From contig JAFOLW010000029.1 in assembly GCA_017419165.1 (NCBI GenBank), positions 29,271 through 93,270 of the forward strand: 64,000 bases of DNA, read 5' to 3'. Below the pieces are notes generated by a model that saw nothing but the letters and a program-made list of their open reading frames with translations, made no database searches and was not told the DNA's origin. The DNA is from Erysipelotrichaceae bacterium (lineage in GTDB: Bacteria > Bacillota_I > Bacilli_A > Erysipelotrichales > Erysipelotrichaceae). Both the position numbers and the translations under genes were made by a program. This document shows, piece by piece, positions 17,776-25,689 of the stretch (its first letter is position 1; the number at the start of each line of letters is the position of its first letter).

Positions 17776-18294
17776 ATGAGAAAAGAAAAGATCAAAGCCG
17801 CCGACTATGCCGAACTGATCGAAAAACAGATCAAGCCGGGCATCTTGCTGAACACCAACGGAGAGAAATTCAATTCGATGGTCATCGGCTGGGGACACTA
17901 CGGCATCCTGTGGGGCATCGAGACGTTCACGGTCTATGTGCGGCAGAGCCGTTATACGAAGCCGCAGATCGACCGGACAGGAGAGTTCACCTTATCGCTT
18001 CCATTGGACGGAAACTACGATCCGGAAGTCTTCCGGGTCTTCGGTTCCCTTTCGGGCAGAGATGTCGATAAGGCGGACTATGTGACTTTGGAAAAGCCGT
18101 CGGTCAATCATACGCCAGGCATCAAAGAGTATCCTCTGACGATCGAGTGTGAGGTGATCTATGCGCAGGATCAGGATCTGGACAGGATCCCTGCGGAGAT
18201 CAGAGAATGTTATTATTCAAAAGGGAGCGATGAGGGCGATTATCACACCATGTATATTGGCAAGATCGTCGATGCCTATATCATCAGAGAGTAA
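17776..18294 (+). CDS. Flavin reductase-like (FMN-binding split barrel) protein
   Basis: About 172 residues of the flavin reductase/HpaC-like fold. The pattern GILLNTNGEKFNSMVIGWGH and FTVYVRQSRYTKPQIDRTGEFTLS is typical of FMN-binding split-barrel proteins. The ATG at 17776 is preferred; the earlier ATG at 17755 lies inside a TAAAAT promoter box. The stop codon directly abuts the next start (TAA ATG), so it heads a three-gene operon. Confidence 0.85.
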   Translation: MRKEKIKAADYAELIEKQIKPGILLNTNGEKFNSMVIGWGHYGILWGIETFTVYVRQSRYTKPQIDRTGEFTLSLPLDGNYDPEVFRVFGSLSGRDVDKADYVTLEKPSVNHTPGIKEYPLTIECEVIYAQDQDLDRIPAEIRECYYSKGSDEGDYHTMYIGKIVDAYIIRE

Positions 18295-18936
18295 ATGGCA
18301 CAAAAGTATATCGACAATTTCTGTTTTTATTCTTCGATCGATGAATTCCTTGAGACCGACAAGAAGACTTTCCTGGCGGCGATGGAAGAGAACTATCCTT
18401 TCGTGACGCCATTCCGGCTCTCTAAGGCACAGATCGCTGCCTGGGCAGATGAATATGATGTCCTGAGGGAACAACTGAACAAGTGTGTGAACAAGGACCG
18501 GGCATATGGCAGACTGTCCATCCTTTTTGAGTATGTCCTGTGGGACTTCGACAACGAGAACGGCGTGCGTCCGGATGTGTTGATCCTGTCGAAAGAGCGC
18601 ATCGGGATCATCGAGTTCAAGACCAGACCGATCGGCGAACAGGATCATAAGTACATCACTTCGCAAGCCAAGAAGTACCGTCACCGTCTCCTGCACAATC
18701 ACGATGAATCGAAGGGGATGAAACTTTCCGTCTGCGCCGTATCCACGTCGATGAAAGACTATTATGAGATCCTGGGCCACGTGCGCTGCATCTCACCGGA
18801 CCGTTTTGAAGACGTGCGGGAATCTCTGATGGGAAGGCACCCGCAGCCGCACGAAGATGTCTATCGCTGGATCGCTTCGGATTATCATTTTGAAAAAAGC
18901 TATAATGAAGATACAGAGAGGTCTTTAAAACGATGA
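18295..18936 (+). CDS. PD-(D/E)XK nuclease-like protein
   Basis: A soluble 213-residue protein. It shows the core of the PD-(D/E)XK superfamily: RPDVLILSKERIGIIEFKTR supplies the Asp and the E-x-K, and TSQAKKYRHRLL matches the QxxxY motif of RecB-like nucleases. No helicase or toxin domain is attached. It is translated in a coupled operon with a flavin reductase and a YgjV-GNAT protein. Nuclease activity is an inference from motifs; it could be an inactive relative. Confidence 0.7.
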   Translation: MAQKYIDNFCFYSSIDEFLETDKKTFLAAMEENYPFVTPFRLSKAQIAAWADEYDVLREQLNKCVNKDRAYGRLSILFEYVLWDFDNENGVRPDVLILSKERIGIIEFKTRPIGEQDHKYITSQAKKYRHRLLHNHDESKGMKLSVCAVSTSMKDYYEILGHVRCISPDRFEDVRESLMGRHPQPHEDVYRWIASDYHFEKSYNEDTERSLKR

Positions 18937-19538
18937 ATACACATTTTCTGATCGAAGCTTTCGGTTATCTCGGTTCTCTTTTGGTACTGGTATCGATGTT
19001 GATGACGTCGGTCGTCAAGCTCCGCATCATCAATACGATCGGTTCGGTCATATTCACCATCTATGCGGTCATCATCAAATCGTATCCGACGGCACTGATG
19101 AATTTCTGCCTGGTCCTGATCAATCTGCATTTTCTGTGGAAGATGTCCAAGGTCGAGAAGGAATACGAGGTCGTGGAATGCGGCAGGGACGATGTCCTGC
19201 TGGATCATCTGCTGGATCACTACAGGTCCGATATCGAAAAGATCTTCCCGGGCGTTGACATCGATGATAAACAGATCGGAAAGGCTTATGTCGTGGTCAA
19301 CCAGGGCAAGCCGGTCGGATTCACCCTGGCGGAGAGCCGGGGCGAAGATAGAGAACTGAAGCTGGACTACTCGATCCCGGAGTACCGCGACTTTTCCATC
19401 GGAACGGCTCTGTTTGCCTATCTGAAGAAGCAGGGTGTGGCAAGAGTCATCTACAGAGGTCCGGATGAAAATCATACGGCGTATCTGAACAACCAGGGTT
19501 TCGTCAAAAAAGAGGGAGCCTATATCAAAGAATTGTAA
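18933..19538 (+). CDS. YgjV-like membrane protein fused to a GNAT-like domain
   Basis: A 201-residue protein. Residues about 1-75 form three membrane helices of the YgjV type (FGYLGSLLVLVSMLMTSVVK, IGSVIFTIYAVIIKSYPTAL). Residues about 85-200 look like a small acyltransferase fold (KAYVVVNQGKPVGFTLAESR, DFSIGTALFAYLKKQG, AYLNNQGFVKKEGAY), but the acetyl-CoA loop is weak and it may be inactive. The start overlaps the nuclease-like gene by four bases (ATGA). Confidence 0.78.
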   Translation: MNTHFLIEAFGYLGSLLVLVSMLMTSVVKLRIINTIGSVIFTIYAVIIKSYPTALMNFCLVLINLHFLWKMSKVEKEYEVVECGRDDVLLDHLLDHYRSDIEKIFPGVDIDDKQIGKAYVVVNQGKPVGFTLAESRGEDRELKLDYSIPEYRDFSIGTALFAYLKKQGVARVIYRGPDENHTAYLNNQGFVKKEGAYIKEL

Positions 19539-19560
19539 AGAAGGGCGACCTTCTTTTCTT
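19538..19560 (+). terminator. Rho-independent terminator
   Basis: AAGAAGG and CCTTCTT pair around GCGA, followed by TTCTTTT. It overlaps the stop codon of the YgjV-GNAT gene. Confidence 0.85.
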
Positions 19561-19613
19561 TTATATCGAACGATATAATTGAGATGAAGAAACATTTTAA
19601 ACGGGAGGATGCC

Positions 19614-21245
19614 ATGAACAGATTTGTAAGAATCGTCCTGTGTCTGCTGATGAGCGTTTCGCTTTGTGCCTGTGCAAAGAGCGAAGGACCCTCGGAAAGC
19701 ACGGCAGAGGTGAAAGAAGAGGAGACTTCTTCTCCTGCGACAGTCACCGTAAATAACGTCGAAAGCTTTTATCAGTCGCTTGTCAATGAATACGGCTATG
19801 TGGACATGTATAACAATGAGACGGCAGCAGAGGCGTATTCGCGATACCGCGGTTTTGCGAAGAAGCTTCTGGTCGACGCATGTAAGGAGAACGACAACGA
19901 GATCATCTCGCCTTTGTCTCTTTACTATGCCATGGCGATCCTGGCCAACGGTGCCGGAGGATCGACGAGAGCGCAGCTGGAGAACGCGCTGGGGATGAGC
20001 GTCGAAGACCTCAACAGTTTCCTGAAGGACCTGGACAGCGTTCATGCCGGATGGGATGGCCAGGCGGCGTTCCGGAAGGTCAATGCCTTGTGGTTCAATA
20101 CCGCCAAAGGCATGAAACTCAAAGAAGGCTATAAGGATACGGTCGGCGAGTATTACGGAAACGGCATCGGCGAAAGCGACTTCACGAATGCTTCCGATCT
20201 GGCCGAACAGGTCAACTATTTCGCTTCCAACTGCAGCTACGGTACCATCAACGACATCGTCAGTGCGGAAGACTTTTCGTCGGATACTTCGTTTTTGATC
20301 CTCAACGGACTGTCGACGGGCGACCGCTGGGCATTCCCGTTTGACGCTTCCGCTACCGCTCTTCAAAGTTTTCACAACTACAAGGGAGAGGATACGGTCG
20401 TCGAGATGATGCATCAGGAACTCTGGGGACACTGGCAGGGGAACGGTTACAGCGGCTTTGAAAAGAGGCTGGACAATGCCGTCGATTTCGTGGCGGTCCT
20501 TCCGGATGAAGGCACCGACATCTACGATTTCATCGCCGGGATGTCCGACAACATATTCAACGAACTGAGAGCTACCTATGAGGAATACAGCAACATGACG
20601 GAAGACGGCAACTACGGCTGCACCGCCGATGAGAACATCACCCGCCTGTCGTTCCCGAAGTTCGATTATGAAAAGGAATACGATCTCAACGAAGTGCTTT
20701 CCGGGATGGGACTGGCCGATATCTTTGACTATACGACGTCGGATTTCTCTGAGATGGCGGAAGGCGATCCGGATCTCGTCTCAGCCTTGTATCTGGAAAA
20801 AGCGAAACAGAAATGTACGATCAAGGTCAACGAAGAGGAAGTCGTGGCAACAGCGGTGACGGTACTGGCCGGCGGTCTGGGTGCCGGGGGCTGTGAGATC
20901 AGAGAGACGATCTATCACGATCTGGTCTTTGATAGGCCGTTCATTTTCGCACTGATGTCCGGGGAGACGCCCTTATTCTACGGAGTCGTCACCAGACTGG
21001 GCGAGCCGGCGGATCAGCTGATCAGGATCGAGAACATCACCGGCAAGATCAATATCCGCAACAGACCTTCCAAGAGCGGCGAAAAACTCGGCACATACCA
21101 GAAGGGCGAGATCATCTACGCTTATGAGAAAGTCGAAGCGGAAGGCTATACCTGGTATCGGATCGGTGAAGACAGATGGGTCGCCGATCAGAAGGGGGGA
21201 ATGGATCAAGGTCCTGGATTAAGGAAAGAAAAAAAGAGATCCTAG
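19614..21245 (+). CDS. Serpin lipoprotein with C-terminal SH3 domain
   Basis: A 543-residue extracellular serine-protease inhibitor. The start MNRFVRI has GGGAGG and a TATAAT 36 bases upstream. The signal ends at a lipobox (SVSLCAC). The serpin fold runs over about residues 45-465: ISPLSLYYAMAILANGAGGSTR, a reactive-loop hinge NEEEVVATAVTVLAGGLGAG at about 405, then LVFDRPFIFALMSGETPLFYG. Residues about 472-528 are an SH3 domain (INIRNRPSKSGEKLG, YTWYRIGEDRWVADQKG). The last 15 residues are out of register after a run of six G at 21194-21199. With one G fewer the frame reads KGEWIKVLD and stops at 21220, as in the sister SH3 protein. Confidence 0.9.
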   Translation: MNRFVRIVLCLLMSVSLCACAKSEGPSESTAEVKEEETSSPATVTVNNVESFYQSLVNEYGYVDMYNNETAAEAYSRYRGFAKKLLVDACKENDNEIISPLSLYYAMAILANGAGGSTRAQLENALGMSVEDLNSFLKDLDSVHAGWDGQAAFRKVNALWFNTAKGMKLKEGYKDTVGEYYGNGIGESDFTNASDLAEQVNYFASNCSYGTINDIVSAEDFSSDTSFLILNGLSTGDRWAFPFDASATALQSFHNYKGEDTVVEMMHQELWGHWQGNGYSGFEKRLDNAVDFVAVLPDEGTDIYDFIAGMSDNIFNELRATYEEYSNMTEDGNYGCTADENITRLSFPKFDYEKEYDLNEVLSGMGLADIFDYTTSDFSEMAEGDPDLVSALYLEKAKQKCTIKVNEEEVVATAVTVLAGGLGAGGCEIRETIYHDLVFDRPFIFALMSGETPLFYGVVTRLGEPADQLIRIENITGKINIRNRPSKSGEKLGTYQKGEIIYAYEKVEAEGYTWYRIGEDRWVADQKGGMDQGPGLRKEKKRS

Positions 21246-21252
21246 GATCTCT
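21226..21252 (-). terminator. Palindromic terminator shared by convergent genes
   Basis: An 18-base perfect palindrome at 21235-21252, centred on CCTAGG, is followed on the minus strand by TTTTTTT. The stop codons of both the serpin (21243-21245) and the PfkB-like gene (21242-21244) lie within its centre. Confidence 0.8.
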
Positions 21253-22168
21253 CGTAATACAACTTCATTTTTTCGAAGGCATGCGTATCGCGTGCCTTTT
21301 TGATGGGCGCCGGCCCTTCGTAGCGCGAACAGAAACCGGAGGCGATGTTGGCGTAGAGCGGGATCAGTTCAAGGGAAGGGGCTTCCAGCCGGGCGTAGAG
21401 GGCAGCGGCAGCCGAACAGTTCCCGCAGCCGGTGACATCTTTTGCGTTCTTTGGATCGTATGCCGGAAGACTGTAGATCTTTCCGTCTTCGATCCAGGCG
21501 GAGCCTTCTTCCCCCATCCGCAGAAAGCAGGGGATCTTAAGGCCGATGATGTTTTGAACGATCTGCTCCCGTCCCGAAACATTGAAGAAGGCGCTTGCTT
21601 CATCGAGGTTCATCGAATAATAATCGACTTCTTTAAGATCGTCGAGGATCCGTTTTCTCATGGCGGGGTTTTTGGAGGAGAAGGTGGGCGGTTCCCAGAG
21701 GATCTTCAGACCGGGAGAGAGCCTGCGGATCGCTTTGATCTCTTCGAAGATCTTCTCGTGGGCACCGGAATCCAGATAGAGACCTTTCGTCTCATTGTCC
21801 AGGAACGGCGAGAGTTTTTCAAATGAGGTGCGGCAGTTTTCGCTCTGCTTTGCGAAATAGTCATCGCCGTAGACCGATCTTTCCTTCCACGTGCCGTCCT
21901 TTTCATATCGCAGGACGCTGCGGTGGGTGAAAGGAAGGGAGATGAAGATGCCTTCGGTGGGGATGTCGTTGTCTTTGAAATAGTCACCGTAGAGATCGAA
22001 GAAGTCTTCCCCGCCGGAGCTGACGAAGGCCACGGAATCCGTGAAGAAGGCGATGCCGTCATAGGCGAAGACGGCACAGCCGCCGAGCCTTCCTTTTTTG
22101 AATGATGCGTCGGCGTATTCGATATCATTGATGATCGAGATGCCGGCAACAATGTAGCGGTAACTCAT
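21242..22168 (-). CDS. PfkB/ribokinase-family protein with GxGN active-site variant
   Basis: A 308-residue ribokinase-fold protein. The anion-hole signature reads KDVTGCGNCSAAAALYARL; in sugar kinases it is DTxGAGD, so the catalytic Asp is Asn here. Relatives of yeast Mak32 also have GxGN at this place. Other fold marks are GGCAVFAYDGIAFF and ILWEPPTFSSKNP. It may be an inactive or altered kinase. The start overlaps the upstream M24 peptidase gene (ATGA). Confidence 0.82.
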   Translation of the reverse strand: MSYRYIVAGISIINDIEYADASFKKGRLGGCAVFAYDGIAFFTDSVAFVSSGGEDFFDLYGDYFKDNDIPTEGIFISLPFTHRSVLRYEKDGTWKERSVYGDDYFAKQSENCRTSFEKLSPFLDNETKGLYLDSGAHEKIFEEIKAIRRLSPGLKILWEPPTFSSKNPAMRKRILDDLKEVDYYSMNLDEASAFFNVSGREQIVQNIIGLKIPCFLRMGEEGSAWIEDGKIYSLPAYDPKNAKDVTGCGNCSAAAALYARLEAPSLELIPLYANIASGFCSRYEGPAPIKKARDTHAFEKMKLYYERS

Positions 22169-22902
22169 AGTTTCCTCATCTTCCCTTCGTGGAAAACGTA
22201 CATGTCTTCATGTTTGATGCCGTACTTACCGCCGTTCTTACAGATGTGCGGTTCAAAGGTGAGCGGTTTGTCATAAGCGGCGATCGAAAGCTTCACACCT
22301 TGATCGATGGTGATGCGCTCTTTTGCGTCGTTCTCGACCGTGTGGCCGAAATTGCCGTGGTAATCACAATTGTGATAGCCGTGTCTTTCAAGGAAGTCCT
22401 GCGTGAAACGGTGCAGATCTTCAAAGGTCGTCGTTTCTTCGACGAAGTTTACGAAACCTTCGTGAAGCTGCAGTTCCAGTTCCATGCCTTCCCGGATCTC
22501 CTCATTTTTCGTCCTTTTCCAGTCGATGATCTTCCCGCTTTCGAGGACGAAGGATCTTGTCAGATCGCCCCAGCCGCTTTCGATCATCGGAGCGACGTCG
22601 ATGCTGACGAAGTCGTCATCTTTGATGACTTTGTTTCGGTAATCGGGAAGTCCGGGACCGGAGTAGGTGCTCAGATCGCCGAACAGGATCAGTGCGGGAT
22701 CGTCATGGATCCACCAGCCCTGAGAGCCCAGAGAGCGCATGTATCTTTCGCATTCTTCATGGATCCGATCCCGATCCAGACCGGGCTTAAGGAAGCCTTT
22801 CATATGTTCAAGGCACTTTACGGCGATCTCCTGTGCTTTCAGGATGTTTTTGATATCGACGTTTGTACCTTGGAAGTGTTTTATGAGTCCTTCTTTATTC
22901 AT
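22165..22902 (-). CDS. M24 family metallopeptidase
   Basis: A 245-residue pita-bread-fold peptidase (methionine aminopeptidase/Xaa-Pro dipeptidase superfamily). Metal ligands are visible in order: SIDVAPMIESGWGDLTRSF (two Asp), YHGNFGHTVEND (His), LTFEPHIC and GIKHEDMYVF (two Glu). The ATG at 22900-22902 is preferred; it lies only six bases after TACAAT with no ribosome site, so the mRNA may be leaderless. An upstream in-frame ATG at 22980 would run through the promoter. Confidence 0.88.
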   Translation of the reverse strand: MNKEGLIKHFQGTNVDIKNILKAQEIAVKCLEHMKGFLKPGLDRDRIHEECERYMRSLGSQGWWIHDDPALILFGDLSTYSGPGLPDYRNKVIKDDDFVSIDVAPMIESGWGDLTRSFVLESGKIIDWKRTKNEEIREGMELELQLHEGFVNFVEETTTFEDLHRFTQDFLERHGYHNCDYHGNFGHTVENDAKERITIDQGVKLSIAAYDKPLTFEPHICKNGGKYGIKHEDMYVFHEGKMRKL

Positions 22903-22908
22903 ATCTTG

Positions 22909-22914
22909 ATTGTA
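22909..22914 (-). promoter_or_regulatory. -10 box of the M24-pfkB transcript
   Basis: Minus-strand TACAAT six bases before the ATG. It implies a transcript starting at or next to the start codon. The region lies back-to-back with the metK promoter. Confidence 0.45.
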
Positions 22915-22948
22915 GCAGAAATGATGAGGCTTGCATTCGGAGGAAAAA

Positions 22949-22954
22949 TATAAT
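22949..22954 (+). promoter_or_regulatory. -10 box of the metK leader
   Basis: Perfect TATAAT ten bases before the SAM riboswitch P1 stem. No convincing -35 hexamer is seen. Confidence 0.55.
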
Positions 22955-22963
22955 ACATTAAGT

Positions 22964-23095
22964 GTACCTATGAAGAGCACGGGAGAGACAAGCTCTGTGA
23001 TCGTGCAGCAACCTGAACAGTCAAGGTGCTAAAGCTTGAACGATGGGTACCATTGTTTGAAGTCGAGTCTCGTCATAGGTGTGGCGGGACTTTTT
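22964..23095 (+). promoter_or_regulatory. SAM-I (S-box) riboswitch with terminator
   Basis: P1 pairs GTACCTAT (22964-22971) with ATGGGTAC (23043-23050). The core has GAAGAGCACGGGAGAGA, then GTGCAGCAACC, AAGGTGCTAA and GAACGATG, which match the S-box consensus in order. An intrinsic terminator follows: GTCTCGTC (23067-23074), an 8-base loop, GGCGGGAC (23083-23090) and TTTTT. SAM binding should stabilise P1 and favour termination before metK. The possible antiterminator is ACCTATGA (22966-22973) with TCATAGGT (23073-23080), which uses the 5' strand of P1. Confidence 0.9.
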
Positions 23096-23117
23096 CTTAG
23101 GTTAGAAAGAAGGAACT

Positions 23118-24140
23118 ATGAAGTTATTTTCAAATGAGATCGTCTTCCGCGGTCATCCGGACAAAGTCTGTGATCAGATCTCTTCGGCGATCCTGGATGC
23201 GTGTTTAAGGCAGGACAAAGGCAGCCGCTGCGGCATCGAGACGGTCGGTGGCAAGGGCAAGATCTTCATCACCGGTGAGGTCACCACAAAGGCGAAGATC
23301 GATGCGGCTTCCATTGCCAGAAGAGTCCTGCGGGACATCGGCTACCGCGATGATTATGAGATCATCGACAACATCGGCCGGCAGTCGGCGGATATCGCCT
23401 TAGGCACCAATGATGAGATCGCCGGGGCAGGCGACCAGGGGATGATGTTCGGCTATGCCTGCAACGATACGGACAGGCTTCTGCCGAAAGCGATGGTGAT
23501 CTTACAGGAGTTTTCGAAGAAGTATGATGAGCTCGTGCACAGCCATGAGGATTTTTATCCGGACGGCAAGGCACAGATCACCGGTATCTATGACGATGAT
23601 TTCGATCTGGTCGCGATCAAGGATTTCACGATCTCCTACAACAATTCCGAGAAGAACAGGGAAGTGACCGACCGGATCCTGGAAGAGATCGCGCTGAAGA
23701 TCTGCGATGCCTATGACGTGAAAGTGGAGCGTTTTCTGATCAATCCGACCGGGCGTTTCGAGATCGGCGGTTTTGAAGGAGATGCCGGGCTGACCGGCAG
23801 AAAGATCGTCGTGGATGCCTACCAGTCGTTTGCCAACGTGGGCGGCGGATGCATGAACGGCAAGGATCCGACCAAGGTCGACCTGTCCGGTGCCTATATG
23901 GCCAGGGTCTATGCCAAGGAACTGCTGAAGAAATATGATCTGAAGTGGTGCGAAGTTCAACTGTCGTATGCGATCGGTCTGAGGCGCCCGCTGGCCATCT
24001 ACATCGATTCGGATAAAGGCAATCTCGTCCCGGAGGAAGAGATGTATGAACGCGGCGAACCGAAGCATATCATCGAGGAACTGGGCTTAAAAGATGTCTG
24101 TTATGAACGGCAGGCGATGTTCGGCCATTTTTACGACTGA
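23118..24140 (+). CDS. metK: S-adenosylmethionine synthetase (compact form)
   Basis: Makes SAM from methionine and ATP. Motifs in order are FRGHPDKVCDQISSAILDA, GAGDQGMMFGYACNDT, GKAQITGIYDDD, FEGDAGLTGRKIVVDAYQSF and GKDPTKVDLSGAYMARV. The 340 residues are shorter than the 380-400 usual in bacteria. The usual Glu before GHPDK is Arg, and the segment after the Asp/Gly-rich motif (SFANVGGGCMNGKDPTK) is divergent. The SAM-I riboswitch directly upstream fits its role. AGAAGGA precedes the ATG. Confidence 0.93.
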   Translation: MKLFSNEIVFRGHPDKVCDQISSAILDACLRQDKGSRCGIETVGGKGKIFITGEVTTKAKIDAASIARRVLRDIGYRDDYEIIDNIGRQSADIALGTNDEIAGAGDQGMMFGYACNDTDRLLPKAMVILQEFSKKYDELVHSHEDFYPDGKAQITGIYDDDFDLVAIKDFTISYNNSEKNREVTDRILEEIALKICDAYDVKVERFLINPTGRFEIGGFEGDAGLTGRKIVVDAYQSFANVGGGCMNGKDPTKVDLSGAYMARVYAKELLKKYDLKWCEVQLSYAIGLRRPLAIYIDSDKGNLVPEEEMYERGEPKHIIEELGLKDVCYERQAMFGHFYD

Positions 24141-24174
24141 TATGGGTTTAGAATAGAAGCAGAGGAATCAAAAC

Positions 24175-24918
24175 ATGATCATACTTGTCGTCTTAGCCAG
24201 TTTCATACCTGCATTGCTTCTGTATCTTTATCTGTCCAAACGAAAGGATGATCCGCAATACAAAAAATACTGCGGAACGATGTTTCTTGCCGGCGTCTTG
24301 TCGAGTTTCGGTGTCGTCGGTCTCGATCTCATTCTGACCATCGCACTGAAGCTTTTGAAGCTCAACGAGGTCCATCCGCTGCTGAGTGCGGCACTGAAGT
24401 GTTTCCTGGTCAATGCGTTTGCGGAAGAATACATGAAGTATCACTTCACGCGCAAGCGGATCAAAAAACATCAGATCCGTTATTCGTTCCTCGACCTGAT
24501 TTCTTATTTCTGCATCACAGCCCTGGGTTTTGAGATCCTGGAATCGATCGTCTATGCCTTCACGACCAATCCGATGCAGATCATCGTGCGCGGTCTGACT
24601 TGTCTTCACGGCTGCTACGGTCTGACGATGGGCTACTTCATGGCGAAGAAGGAAGCGACCGGTGAGAAGAAGTACGGTCTTTACGGCTTACTGATCCCGA
24701 TGCTGCTGCACGGCTTCTACAATTTCTTCCTGAGTGAAGCGATCCCGGAACCGTATGATATGTTGGTCTTGGTGTTCCTGTTTGCGGCGATCATCATCGG
24801 TGTCCGTCTGCTGATCTGGATGCGAAAGAACAAAGACAAGGAAGAATACAACAGGATCCTGAATCCTCTTGCCGTACCCGACGATACGGATATAAGGACA
24901 GAAGAGGTCCAAAGCTGA
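24175..24918 (+). CDS. PrsW family intramembrane protease
   Basis: A 247-residue integral membrane protein with about seven hydrophobic helices. The PrsW signature is present: NAFAEEYMKYHFTRKRIKK (EExxK), FEILESIVYAF and LIPMLLHGFYNFFLSE (His). PrsW proteins cleave membrane substrates such as anti-sigma factors. No anti-sigma factor is nearby. A TAGAAT box and GAGGAA precede the ATG. Confidence 0.87.
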   Translation: MIILVVLASFIPALLLYLYLSKRKDDPQYKKYCGTMFLAGVLSSFGVVGLDLILTIALKLLKLNEVHPLLSAALKCFLVNAFAEEYMKYHFTRKRIKKHQIRYSFLDLISYFCITALGFEILESIVYAFTTNPMQIIVRGLTCLHGCYGLTMGYFMAKKEATGEKKYGLYGLLIPMLLHGFYNFFLSEAIPEPYDMLVLVFLFAAIIIGVRLLIWMRKNKDKEEYNRILNPLAVPDDTDIRTEEVQS

Positions 24919-24998
24919 CCGACATTGCGGTCAAAGATAGAACGGATATCAGCACCTTGCCCGGCTCATATATAATGAGAGAAAGGGAGGTGCTTTTT

Positions 24999-25652
24999 AT
25001 GTATGCGGCAGTGAACGGAACGAAGATCTACTATGAGATCATCGGCAAAGGCAGACCTTTGATCATGATGCACGGCAACGGGGAGGATCATACGATCTTC
25101 GATGTCGCAGCAGGAAAGCTCAGGGAAAAGTATAAAGTCTATCTGATCGATACCCGGGGCCACGGCAAGTCCGACAAGGTCGAAGAATATCATTACAAGG
25201 ATATGGCGGACGATATGATCGCTTTCATGCGGATGTTGAACCTGAGCGATGTGATCTTCTACGGTTTTTCCGACGGCGGGATCGTCGGTCTTCTGCTGGC
25301 GATGAAAAGCGAGCGGATCAGCAGGCTCATCGTTTCCGGTGCCAATCTGAAATTTGCCGGGCTGACCAAGCGCTGCCGTTTTCTGATCCGTTTCCTGTAT
25401 TTCTTCAGCCGGGATCCCAAGCTGAAGATGATGATCAAAGAACCCGATATCGATGTTCTGGATCTTTCACAGATCAAGGCCAAAACGACCGTTCTGGCCG
25501 GACAGCGGGATCTGGTCAGCGAAGAAGAGACCAGAAGGATCGCCGCTTCCATACCCGGGGCAAAGCTGCGCATCCTGGAAGGGGAAGGCCACGGTTCTTA
25601 TATCGTTCATAACGGGAAGATCGCCGACCTCATCCTGGAAGAGCTAAACTGA
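24999..25652 (+). CDS. Alpha/beta hydrolase
   Basis: A 217-residue hydrolase. MMHGNGEDHTIF is the oxyanion region, FYGFSDGGIVGLL the nucleophile elbow, LAGQRDLVSEEE carries the acidic residue and GEGHGSYIVH the His. The ATG at 24999 has GGGAGG; the earlier frame start overlaps the TATAAT at about 24971-24976. The substrate is unknown. Confidence 0.87.
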   Translation: MYAAVNGTKIYYEIIGKGRPLIMMHGNGEDHTIFDVAAGKLREKYKVYLIDTRGHGKSDKVEEYHYKDMADDMIAFMRMLNLSDVIFYGFSDGGIVGLLLAMKSERISRLIVSGANLKFAGLTKRCRFLIRFLYFFSRDPKLKMMIKEPDIDVLDLSQIKAKTTVLAGQRDLVSEEETRRIAASIPGAKLRILEGEGHGSYIVHNGKIADLILEELN

Positions 25653-25689
25653 TCTTGTTTCGGAAAAATAGTGATACAATATCACAGGT

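Noticed and set aside
18900..20432. Minus-strand open frame of 510 codons
   Set aside because: It lies opposite the YgjV-GNAT and serpin genes, both of which have clear domains, signal peptides and ribosome sites. The frame shows no family pattern and reflects codon bias.
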